From: Actinomycetes bacterium
Lineage (GTDB): Bacteria > Actinomycetota > Actinomycetes > Propionibacteriales > Propionibacteriaceae
Direction of reading: 5' to 3'
Length of the DNA stretch: 9,651 nt
NCBI GenBank assembly: GCA_021794705.1
Contig: JAJYQH010000077.1
Location: 1-9,651, forward strand
Shown: in pieces, positions 1 to 5,933 of the stretch
How positions within the stretch are numbered: the first letter of the stretch is position 1
Layout: each line of letters begins with the position of its first letter
The notes under the pieces: model-generated
The model's input: only the letters and a program-made list of their open reading frames with translations
What the model was told of the DNA's origin: nothing
The model's database searches: none
Made by a program: the position numbers and the translations under genes

Positions 1-489
1 ATAGGTGAGCCGGACCCGGGCGCGCCCGGTGATCGCGGATGTGAGGGCGTCGCGCACCGGGGTCGCCCCGCTCTCGACCCGGATGGCGACCCGTCGGGTG
101 TCGGCCGCGTCCGCGAGGCCCTCGAGCTTGGCGAGTGCCGAGCGGACGGCGTCCGCGGCGTCACCGGCGGCGACCTCGGCCACCACCCTCAGGGCGACGA
201 CCAGGCTCATCGCCTCGTCGCGGGTGAAGCGCATCGGCCGGCTGAGGTAGTCGGCGTTGCTCAGCACGATCCGGCCGGCGCCTTCGACGGCGTCCATGTC
301 GATCTCGATGAGGTCGTCGGGCAGCCCTCCCGGCAGCCCGCACATCCATGCGATCTTGAGATCGCGGACGATCTGGCCGGGCGCGACCCCGAAGGTGTCC
401 GCGGCCTCGTCGACCGTGACGCCGGGGTGCGCCTGGAGGTACGGGATGAGCGACAGCAGCCGCCCGACCTGGTCCTGGGAGGTGCTCAC
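1..489 (-). CDS. pafC: PafC, WYL-family transcriptional regulator (partial, C-terminus outside window)
   Basis: This is the N-terminal 163 codons of the second subunit of the PafBC regulator, which in mycobacteria activates DNA-damage genes independently of LexA. The visible protein has a helix-turn-helix-like region at about residues 8-45, then the segment ADYLSRPMRFTRDEA (about 78-92), typical of PafC, and ends at RVRLTY, where the WYL domain should begin. The full family length is about 320 residues, so roughly half lies beyond position 1. The GTG start overlaps the pafB stop by four bases (GTGA), and a GAGGGGAG ribosome site at 496-503 stands 6 nt upstream. Overlap implies coupled translation and a 1:1 complex with PafB. 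Family assignment is from recognised sequence; the regulatory role is known from mycobacteria and inferred here. Confidence 0.93.
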   Translation of the reverse strand, partial: MSTSQDQVGRLLSLIPYLQAHPGVTVDEAADTFGVAPGQIVRDLKIAWMCGLPGGLPDDLIEIDMDAVEGAGRIVLSNADYLSRPMRFTRDEAMSLVVALRVVAEVAAGDAADAVRSALAKLEGLADAADTRRVAIRVESGATPVRDALTSAITGRARVRLTY

Positions 490-1460
490 GACCCGCTCCC
501 CTCGTCGGCCACGACGCCGACGACGCCGCGGAGCCGTGCCACGACGGCGTCCCGGAGGTCGGGCGGCGAGAGCGGCAGCACGTCGGGAGCCCCCGCGCAG
601 ATGTCACCGACCAGGTCGCCCTGCCGGGCGTAGGGCACCTCGTACGCGACGTAGCCGGAGGGCAGCGCCACCGGGCTGTCGACGGGGACGCCGCGACGGC
701 GCAACTGGGGTGCGTGGTCGGCCAGGATGGCGACGGTGGCCGTGGCGTCGGGCTCTCCGGGTTCGAGGCTGCGGGCGAGTGCGGCGAGATCGAGGTCGGG
801 CGGGACGACGTAGCCCCCCGAGTGCGCTGCGACCTCCGGGACGCCGGTGATGCGGGAGATCTTGAACATCCGCGGCTCGTCGAGCGCCACGTCGCGGCCG
901 AGGACGTACCAGCGGCCCTTGCGCCAGGTGACGCTCCACGGCTCCACGTCGCGCCGCCGGCCGCCCCGGTACTCGAAACCGACCCGGCGACGCTCCAGGG
1001 TCGCCGACCAGATGAGGTCGAAGGCGGGCTCGTCCGCCGTGATCGACGGCTCGATGGCCGCCAACCGGGTGAGATCGGGTTCGACCCCGGCGGCCCGCAG
1101 CTTCGCCAGCGCGGACGCCGTCGCCGACGCGGCGCTGGCCTCGTGCCAGACCCGGGTGGCCGCGCCGAGCGCGCTGAGCTCGTCGGGGGTGAAGCTCACC
1201 GGGGGCAGTTCGAAGCTGCCGCGGGCGATCCGATAGCCCACCTCGTCGTCGAAGTAGCGGTCGTTGGTGCCGGTCTCGACCGGGACGCCCATCGCCCGTA
1301 GCTCGTCCTTGTCGCGTTCGAAGGTGCGCTCGAAGGCGGCGTCGCTGAGGTCGTGGTAGCCCTCGACCGCCTGCCGGATGCGCTCACGGGTGAGGTACGA
1401 CCGGGTGGCGAGCAGGCAGATGGTGAGGTTGACCAGACGCTCGCTCTTGCGCGGCGCCAT
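486..1460 (-). CDS. pafB: PafB, WYL-domain transcriptional regulator
   Basis: A 324-residue protein, normal length for PafB. The N-terminal winged helix covers about residues 4-65, including RLVNLTICLL and FERDKDELR (47-55). The WYL domain is at about 145-210; its signature reads WYV (184-186) and is followed by the conserved RMFKISRI (197-204). A C-terminal WCX-type region runs to about 315. PafB and PafC form the PafBC activator of the mycobacterial DNA-damage response; the WYL domain is proposed to sense a nucleic-acid signal. The start chosen is ATG at 1460 because AGGAGG at 1467-1472 lies 6 nt upstream; a GTG directly before it (1463) would have only 3 nt spacing. The gene overlaps pafC by four bases and diverges from gluQ-RS. 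Despite the gene name it is not needed for pupylation itself. Confidence 0.95.
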   Translation of the reverse strand: MAPRKSERLVNLTICLLATRSYLTRERIRQAVEGYHDLSDAAFERTFERDKDELRAMGVPVETGTNDRYFDDEVGYRIARGSFELPPVSFTPDELSALGAATRVWHEASAASATASALAKLRAAGVEPDLTRLAAIEPSITADEPAFDLIWSATLERRRVGFEYRGGRRRDVEPWSVTWRKGRWYVLGRDVALDEPRMFKISRITGVPEVAAHSGGYVVPPDLDLAALARSLEPGEPDATATVAILADHAPQLRRRGVPVDSPVALPSGYVAYEVPYARQGDLVGDICAGAPDVLPLSPPDLRDAVVARLRGVVGVVADEGSGS

Positions 1461-1466
1461 CACTCA

Positions 1467-1472
1467 CCTCCT
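1467..1472 (-). promoter_or_regulatory. Ribosome binding site of pafB
   Basis: Perfect AGGAGG on the minus strand, 6 nt before ATG 1460. It decides between two adjacent starts (GTG 1463 and ATG 1460) in favour of the ATG. Confidence 0.8.
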
Positions 1473-1486
1473 GGATCGACGGTGCG

Positions 1487-1505
1487 CCCGGGCGCGGGAC
1501 CCGGG
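1487..1505 (-). repeat. GC hairpin in the pafB leader
   Basis: CCCGGG occurs at 1487-1492 and again at 1500-1505, separated by 7 nt, so the transcript can form a 6-bp stem. The left arm also lies inside the 12-base palindrome GCGCCCGGGCGC (1484-1495). It would fall in the untranslated leader of pafB if the -10 at 1515-1520 is used. Such GC palindromes arise easily at this base composition, and no function is claimed. Confidence 0.35.
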
Positions 1506-1514
1506 GACGCTGCG

Positions 1515-1520
1515 AGGCTA
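1515..1520 (-). promoter_or_regulatory. Candidate -10 element for pafB-pafC
   Basis: TAGCCT on the minus strand fits the actinobacterial TANNNT -10 pattern. It predicts a start site near 1508 and a leader of about 48 nt before the pafB ATG. No convincing -35 is visible. It lies in the 108-base divergent gap shared with gluQ-RS, so the two promoters would be back to back. Confidence 0.4.
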
Positions 1521-1556
1521 CCAAGCCGGGCGGCCGGTGCCCGGCGGGCTCGCGGG

Positions 1557-1562
1557 TATCGT
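1557..1562 (+). promoter_or_regulatory. -10 element for leaderless gluQ-RS transcript
   Basis: TATCGT (TANNNT) ends exactly 6 nt before the GTG at 1569, so transcription starting about 7 nt downstream would begin at the start codon. No Shine-Dalgarno sequence precedes this GTG, which agrees with leaderless translation, common in actinobacteria. No clear -35 is visible. The same layout occurs at the FKBP gene. Confidence 0.55.
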
Positions 1563-1568
1563 GCGGGC

Positions 1569-2558
1569 GTGACGTCGTCCCCCGGTGCCGGCCGCTTCGC
1601 GCCGAGTCCCACCTCGGACCTGCACGTCGGCAACCTGCGCACCGCGCTGCTCGCCTGGCTGTTCGCCAGACGCGACGGCCTGCGCTTCCTCGTGCGGATC
1701 GAGGACCTCGACCAGCAGCGGGTGGCCGCGGCTCCCGGCGTCGCCTCGCGGCAGCTCACGGACCTCGAGGCGATCGGCATCGACTGGGATGGGCGACCGG
1801 TGCGGCAGTCCGACCGGGTCGAGGTGTACCGGGACGCCGTGCGCGACCTGGACACCTACCCGTGCTTCTGCAGCCGGCGGGACATCGCCGAGGCTGCCCA
1901 GGCGCCCAACCGGCCGCGGGGAGCCTCGTGGCGTCCCTACCCGGGAACCTGCGCCCGGCTCTCGTCCGCCCAGCGGGACGAGCTCGCGCTCACCCGCCCG
2001 GCGGCGATCAGGGTGCGGGCCGGCGGCGCGCGGCAGAGCGTCACCGACCTGCACGAGGGGGAGATGACGGGCAGCGTCGACGACTTCGTGCTCATGCGGG
2101 GCGACGGCACGCCCGCGTACAACCTCGCCTCGGTCGTCGACGACGGGCTCCAGGGCGTGACCCAGGTGACCCGAGGACGCGATCTGTTGGATTCGGCCCC
2201 GAGACAGGCCTGGCTGGCCCGCCGGCTCGGGTTCGAGCCGCCCGTCTACGCGCACGTGGGGCTCGGCCTCACCCCTCGGGGAACGCGGCTGGCCAAGCGG
2301 GACGGCGCCGTCACCCTGGCGCAGCTCGCCGGCCAGGGTCGCTCAACCGCGTGGGTGGTCGACCAGTTGCTCGCCACGGCGGGACTCCCCACGACCGGGC
2401 GCGCGGCCGGGGTACTCGCGGAGGTGACGGCCGGCCGGCTCAGCCTGGATCGCCCGGGCGTGTGGGAGTCGTGGACCTGGCCGTCGGGCCCGAGCCCCGA
2501 TGCCGGGGACCGCGAGGCGCGGGACGGGCGGCGTCCGGACGGAGCGGCGTCCCGGTGA
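1569..2558 (+). CDS. gluQ: Glutamyl-Q tRNA(Asp) synthetase (GluQ-RS)
   Basis: A 329-residue paralogue of the glutamyl-tRNA synthetase catalytic domain without an anticodon-binding domain. It activates glutamate and attaches it to queuosine at the wobble position of tRNA(Asp). Visible marks are GRFAPSPTSDLHVGN (8-22, the HIGH-type motif), RIEDLD (43-48), a zinc-site pattern Cys99, Cys101, Tyr124, Cys128, and RLAKRDGA (240-247) as the KMSKS-type loop. Family members are about 290-330 residues. The GTG at 1569 was chosen because it lies just before the conserved GRFAPSPT and has a -10 element 6 nt upstream; the frame stays open to 1353, but that would overlap pafB. It is the only plus-strand gene, convergent with the FKBP gene and divergent from pafB. 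The C-terminal 25 residues or so are Gly/Asp/Arg-rich and probably not conserved. Confidence 0.94.
   Translation: MTSSPGAGRFAPSPTSDLHVGNLRTALLAWLFARRDGLRFLVRIEDLDQQRVAAAPGVASRQLTDLEAIGIDWDGRPVRQSDRVEVYRDAVRDLDTYPCFCSRRDIAEAAQAPNRPRGASWRPYPGTCARLSSAQRDELALTRPAAIRVRAGGARQSVTDLHEGEMTGSVDDFVLMRGDGTPAYNLASVVDDGLQGVTQVTRGRDLLDSAPRQAWLARRLGFEPPVYAHVGLGLTPRGTRLAKRDGAVTLAQLAGQGRSTAWVVDQLLATAGLPTTGRAAGVLAEVTAGRLSLDRPGVWESWTWPSGPSPDAGDREARDGRRPDGAASR
2521..2553 (+). terminator. GC hairpin over the 3' end of gluQ-RS
   Basis: GGGACG (2521-2526) pairs with CGTCCC (2548-2553), and the palindrome CGTCCGGACG (2532-2541) lies between them. The structure ends 3 nt before the stop codon's last bases. It has no T-tract, so it is at best a weak or Rho-assisted terminator, and it lies inside coding sequence. 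Confidence 0.25.
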
Positions 2559-2680
2559 GGTTGAGCGGCGCACGTTGACGGCTCTCGCGACGCGAATCAG
2601 AGGCGAACGTCCGCCGGAGCGTCGCAAACGTCCGCCGCGGAGACGGGCAGGGGACGCGGAAGACCCGACTCCCCCGCCGA
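2559..2680. other. Intergenic gap between convergent genes
   Basis: These 122 bases separate the ends of gluQ-RS and the FKBP gene. I see no open frame with a ribosome site and no hairpin with a T-tract. The only structure is a 14-base direct repeat (2603-2637) and a weak 5-bp inverted repeat, GGGGA at 2650-2654 with TCCCC at 2670-2674. Confidence 0.6.
2603..2637. repeat. Two-copy direct repeat, 21-base period
   Basis: GCGAACGTCCGCCG (2603-2616) recurs as GCAAACGTCCGCCG (2624-2637), one mismatch in 14. The 21-base period equals two helical turns, placing both copies on one DNA face. It lies between two gene ends where no promoter is expected, so it may be a protein-binding site or chance similarity in GC-rich DNA. 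Confidence 0.5.
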
Positions 2681-3721
2681 TCACTGATAGGCGTACAGGA
2701 CGTCGATGACGAAGACGAGGGTGCTGGCCGGAGCGATGCTCGGGGTGGCCCGCCCGTTGGGGTAGCCGTCGGAGGGTGCGGCGACGATGAGCACACGACT
2801 GCCGACCGTCTGGCCGACCAGGCCCTTCTGCCAGGCGGCGAGCAGGCTGCCCAGCGCACCCTCCTCCGGGGCGCTCTCGTAGTCGGAGGCCAGCAGCTTG
2901 CCGGTCTTCCAGTCGTACATCCGGTAGTGGGCCAGGATGTTGTCACCCGCCGTCACCTTCGGCCCGTCGCCCTTGATGAGCGTCTGGACGACGGTCTTGC
3001 TGGGCGGGGTCTTGGTCGTGTCGATGCTGACCGTGGGGTACCCCTTGGCATCGGTGGACACCGTGGGCAGCCCGGCCGGCGGCTTGACCGCCGTGCCGCT
3101 GGCGGTCGTGCGGCTGGCGCCGAGGATGTCGACGACGAAGATGAGGGTGTCACCCACCTTGATCTCGCCCGACCCGCCGGCGGAGTCGTAGGCGTCCTTC
3201 GAGTTGATGACCATGAGCACCCGGTCGCCGACCTTCTTCCCGACGATCGACTCGGTGAAGCCGGGGATGAGGCCGCCCACCGGCGAGGTGAGCGGGGTCT
3301 GCCCGAAGGACGCCTGCAGGGACTTGCCGGTGGTGGCGTCGACGAGGTCGTAGTTGAAGGTGACGTACGACGACTTGTCGACGCTCGCGCCGTTGCCCTG
3401 CACGAGCACCTTCGACTGGGTCTTGGTGATCGCGAACGGGAAGGGCCCCTTGACCGTCGGCTTCTTCCCGAACGCTCCCGTCACCGTGACGGCGTCCGCG
3501 CTCGTCACCTGGTTCTTCTTCACCGAGGGGGACGCCGACGGGCTCGGCGTGGCGGCCGAGGCCGACCCCGAGGCCGCGGCCGAACTGAGCGACGGGCTCA
3601 CGGTGGAGGCAGGGCTGCTGGTCGAGCTGGACGACGAACCGCCGCAGGCGGAGACGGCGGTGAGGCCGGCGACGGCGACGGACGCGAGCAGTGCTCGGGC
3701 GGGCAGGGTGCGCAGATTCAC
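2681..3721 (-). CDS. Secreted lipoprotein with two FKBP-type peptidyl-prolyl isomerase domains
   Basis: A 346-residue exported protein predicted to act at the outer face of the membrane as a folding factor. Residues 1-26 form a lipoprotein signal peptide (Arg4/Arg9, hydrophobic core, lipobox VSAC with Cys26). A Ser/Ala/Pro linker follows (about 27-67). FKBP domain 1 is at about 100-202, with Tyr124, GGLIPGFTESIVG (149-161) and Tyr178 in the expected ligand-pocket order. Domain 2 is at about 242-344 and is more divergent: LLAAWQKGLVG (293-303) replaces the usual VIPGW-type strand, though Trp297 and Tyr320 remain. The GTG at 3721 was chosen because it gives a complete signal peptide and has a -10 element 6 nt upstream. 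From memory, many actinobacteria carry one or two separate FKBP genes between pafA and pafB; here both domains are in one chain. Isomerase activity is not proven. Confidence 0.88.
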   Translation of the reverse strand: MNLRTLPARALLASVAVAGLTAVSACGGSSSSSTSSPASTVSPSLSSAAASGSASAATPSPSASPSVKKNQVTSADAVTVTGAFGKKPTVKGPFPFAITKTQSKVLVQGNGASVDKSSYVTFNYDLVDATTGKSLQASFGQTPLTSPVGGLIPGFTESIVGKKVGDRVLMVINSKDAYDSAGGSGEIKVGDTLIFVVDILGASRTTASGTAVKPPAGLPTVSTDAKGYPTVSIDTTKTPPSKTVVQTLIKGDGPKVTAGDNILAHYRMYDWKTGKLLASDYESAPEEGALGSLLAAWQKGLVGQTVGSRVLIVAAPSDGYPNGRATPSIAPASTLVFVIDVLYAYQ

Positions 3722-3727
3722 CAGTGC

Positions 3728-3733
3728 AGGTTA
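3728..3733 (-). promoter_or_regulatory. -10 element for leaderless FKBP transcript
   Basis: TAACCT (TANNNT) on the minus strand ends 6 nt before the GTG at 3721, so the mRNA would start at the start codon. No Shine-Dalgarno sequence is present. Together with the hairpin just upstream, it suggests this gene is transcribed separately from pafA. Confidence 0.55.
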
Positions 3734-3743
3734 CCCGACCGGG

Positions 3744-3769
3744 CCCGGCTCGCCGTGGCGGCGTCCGGG
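3744..3769 (-). terminator. Hairpin terminator candidate after pafA
   Basis: Two stacked stems: outer CCCGG (3744-3748) with CCGGG (3765-3769), inner CGCCG (3751-3755) with CGGCG (3759-3763), a 3-nt loop and a small internal bulge. On the minus strand it begins 3 nt after the pafA stop. It lacks a T-tract, as is common for GC-rich actinobacterial terminators, so efficiency is uncertain. Confidence 0.5.
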
Positions 3770-3772
3770 GAG

Positions 3773-5164
3773 CTAGTGGCGCGACGGCGGGACGGCGGCG
3801 ACGTGCGGTTCCGCGGCCATCCGGGCGAGGAGGGCGTCGACCCGCTCGTCGTCCGCCACCAGCGGGTCGGGACACACGAGGGCCCCGTCGGGCAGGTCGT
3901 GCACGGTGAACGTCATCCAGTCGACGGTGTACCTCCGGTGGGCCGCCTGGGCGGCCGTGATGAACCGGCCGCGGAGCCGGGCCCTCGTGTCGCCCGGCGG
4001 CCGCTCGACCGCCCGTTGGACGGCGTCCGGCTCGACCACCCGGTTCATCGCACCGCGCTCCTCGGCGAGACGGAACAGGCCCTGCCCGGGGCGGATGTCG
4101 TGCCAGGCGAGGTCGAGTTGGGCGAGCCGGGTGTCGTCGTGCCCGTGCCGCGCCGCGTACGCCTGCAGCATCCGGTACTTCGCCACCCAGTCGATGTCGC
4201 CCTCGACCCAGTCGAGGCGGTCGTCCCCGAGCGCGTCGAGCACCCGACCCCACAAGGCGTGTGCGCGACGTAGGTCGTCGTCGTCGGCGAACGGCTCCAC
4301 CCGCTCCCAGATCCGCCGCTGCAGCTCGATCGGCGCGATCTGGTCGCCGCCGGCGAGCGGAAGCGGCGTCCGGCCGCGGAGATCGCGGCTCACCCCCCGG
4401 ATCGCCGCGGTGGGGTCGGAGAGGGCCAGGTCGGCGAACCGCTCGCCCTCCTCGATCGCGCGGAGCACGAGCTCGGTGCTGCCGACCCGCACGAGCAGGG
4501 TGGGCTGGGACAGGGTCGAGTCGCCCACCACCACGTGCAGCCGTCGGAAGCGGGACGGGTCGGCGTGCGGCTCGTCGCGCGTGTTGATGAACGGGCGCGA
4601 CCGGGTCGTCGAGGACGCCACGGGGTCCCACGTGTGCTCGGCGCGCTGGCTCAGCTCGAACCAGGACCCCCGGGGGCCGCGCACCCAGCGCCCCGCCCCG
4701 CAGATCAGCTGGCGGGTGGCCAGGAAGGGCGTGAGAGCACGCGCCAGCTCGTCGTAGTCGAGGCCGCGCTCGATCTGATAGTTCTCGTGGCTCCCGTACG
4801 AGTTGCCGTGCGAGTCGATGTTGTTCTTGAGCACGGTGACCCGGGCCGGTGTCCCCTGCTCGGTGAGGGTCGCCAGGGCCACGTCGGCGAGCTGGTTGAC
4901 GATGGCATCGCCGGCCCGGTCGTGCGCGATGAGGTCGGCGATCGAGCGGCACTCGGGCGTCGCGTACTCGGGGTGCGACCCGACGTCGAGGTAGAGGCGT
5001 CCGCCGTTGCGGAGGAAGACGTTCGTCGCCGAGTTGGCCTCGACGACCGGCGCGAACAACTGCCGGGCGGCCTCGTCGCTGCCGACCCGCCGCCACCCGT
5101 GCCCCGTCTCGACGCGCAGGTTGAGCCCGTACTCGGTCTCGATGCCCCGCACCCGCTCACGCAT
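3773..5164 (-). CDS. pafA: Pup--protein ligase PafA
   Basis: A 463-residue member of the carboxylate-amine ligase/glutamine-synthetase-like fold. It uses ATP to join the C-terminal glutamate of Pup to lysines of target proteins, marking them for the Mpa/ARC-proteasome. Visible motifs are GIETEYG (7-13, nucleotide/metal-binding glutamates), NVFLRNGGRLYLDVGSHPEY (48-67) holding the catalytic Asp60, KNNIDSHGNSYGSHENY, RSRPFINTRDEPHAD and LRGRFITAAQ. The VGSHPEYATPEC wording and length mark PafA rather than the deamidase Dop. ATG 5164 places six residues before GIETEYG as in known PafA proteins; an in-frame GTG at 5173 is the alternative. Neither has a strong ribosome site, and the rluB stop is 12 nt upstream, so translation is probably coupled. 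No dop, pup or prcBA is next to it, which is unusual. Confidence 0.96.
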   Translation of the reverse strand: MRERVRGIETEYGLNLRVETGHGWRRVGSDEAARQLFAPVVEANSATNVFLRNGGRLYLDVGSHPEYATPECRSIADLIAHDRAGDAIVNQLADVALATLTEQGTPARVTVLKNNIDSHGNSYGSHENYQIERGLDYDELARALTPFLATRQLICGAGRWVRGPRGSWFELSQRAEHTWDPVASSTTRSRPFINTRDEPHADPSRFRRLHVVVGDSTLSQPTLLVRVGSTELVLRAIEEGERFADLALSDPTAAIRGVSRDLRGRTPLPLAGGDQIAPIELQRRIWERVEPFADDDDLRRAHALWGRVLDALGDDRLDWVEGDIDWVAKYRMLQAYAARHGHDDTRLAQLDLAWHDIRPGQGLFRLAEERGAMNRVVEPDAVQRAVERPPGDTRARLRGRFITAAQAAHRRYTVDWMTFTVHDLPDGALVCPDPLVADDERVDALLARMAAEPHVAAVPPSRH

Positions 5165-5176
5165 GCCCAGCACCCG

Positions 5177-5932
5177 TCACATGTCGACGAGGTCGAGCAA
5201 CGCCCCCAGCTCGTCGCGGGTGAGCTCGCGCGACTCGCCGGCCGGCAGCTGCCCGGCACCCCGGCCGTCGTTGAGCCGGATGGGACCGATGGCCGTGCGG
5301 CTCAGCCGGCGGACCGGGTGGCCGACGGAGTCCATCATCCGGCGCACGATCCGGTTGCGCCCCTCGTGCAGGGTGATCGCGAGCAGGCTTCGGGTCTCGG
5401 TGCGCTGCACGAGCTTCACCTTGTCGGGCTTCACCGGCCCGTCGTCGAGGGTGAGCCCCTTCTCCAGCCGGCGCAGGGTGGTGTTGTCGAGCATCCCCTC
5501 GACCTCGGCGAGGTACGTCTTCGGCACCCGGTAGCTGGGGTGGGCCATCCGGTGCGCGAACTCCCCGTCGTTGGTGAGCAGGATGAGCCCCTCGGTGTCG
5601 GTGTCGAGACGACCCACGTGGAACAGCCGCACCTTCGTGCGCGGCAGGTAGTCGGCGAGCGTCGGACGGCCCTCGGGGTCGTCCATCGTCGACACGACCC
5701 CCCGTGGCTTGTTGAGCACGAGGTACATGTGCCGGCGCGGGGGCGGGATGCGGGCCCCGTCGACCCGGATGCGGTCGGTCTCGGGATCGACCCGCCGGCC
5801 CATCTCGGTGACGATCCGCCCGTTCACCTCGACCCGGCCCTCGCTGATCAGCTGCTCGCTGGCCCGGCGCGAGGCGATGCCGGCTGCGGCGATCACCTTC
5901 TGCAGGCGAACGCCCTCGGGCTCGGGATCCAT
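5177..5932 (-). CDS. rluB: Large-subunit rRNA pseudouridine synthase, RluB/RsuA family
   Basis: A 251-residue enzyme that isomerises a uridine of 23S rRNA (U2605 in E. coli RluB) to pseudouridine. An S4 RNA-binding domain is at about residues 7-55 (RLQKVIAAAGIASRR). The catalytic domain is at about 68-245, with KPRGVVST (75-82) and HVGRLDTDTEGL (105-116), whose Asp110 is the nucleophile; GRNRIVRRMM follows later. ATG 5932 was chosen because it starts just before the S4 domain and has GAGGAG (5937-5942) 4 nt upstream; the frame is open further, to 6187, but that part overlaps scpB and reads as low-quality Arg/Pro/Ser sequence. It starts 1 nt after the scpB stop and ends 12 nt before pafA. The scpA-scpB-rluB order is conserved in actinobacteria. 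The exact target uridine is inferred. Confidence 0.94.
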   Translation of the reverse strand: MDPEPEGVRLQKVIAAAGIASRRASEQLISEGRVEVNGRIVTEMGRRVDPETDRIRVDGARIPPPRRHMYLVLNKPRGVVSTMDDPEGRPTLADYLPRTKVRLFHVGRLDTDTEGLILLTNDGEFAHRMAHPSYRVPKTYLAEVEGMLDNTTLRRLEKGLTLDDGPVKPDKVKLVQRTETRSLLAITLHEGRNRIVRRMMDSVGHPVRRLSRTAIGPIRLNDGRGAGQLPAGESRELTRDELGALLDLVDM

Positions 5933-5933
5933 C

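Noticed and set aside
1353..1568. Longer N-terminus for gluQ-RS
   Set aside because: It would run antisense through the pafB start; family members begin just before GRFAPSPT, as with the GTG at 1569.
2927..4273. Long plus-strand open frame opposite the FKBP and pafA genes
   Set aside because: The translation is low-complexity Gly/Arg/Val-rich with no known motif; the opposite strand carries clear FKBP and PafA proteins. Long antisense frames are expected at this GC content.
3150..5096. 648-codon minus-strand open frame covering pafA and part of the FKBP gene in another frame
   Set aside because: It is an Arg/Pro-rich shadow; PafA and the FKBP lipoprotein are unmistakable in their own frames.
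3773..5164. Dop (Pup deamidase) instead of PafA
   Set aside because: LYLDVGSHPEYATPEC and the 463-residue length match PafA; Dop has a DHAHPEYS-type motif and an additional loop after the N-terminus.
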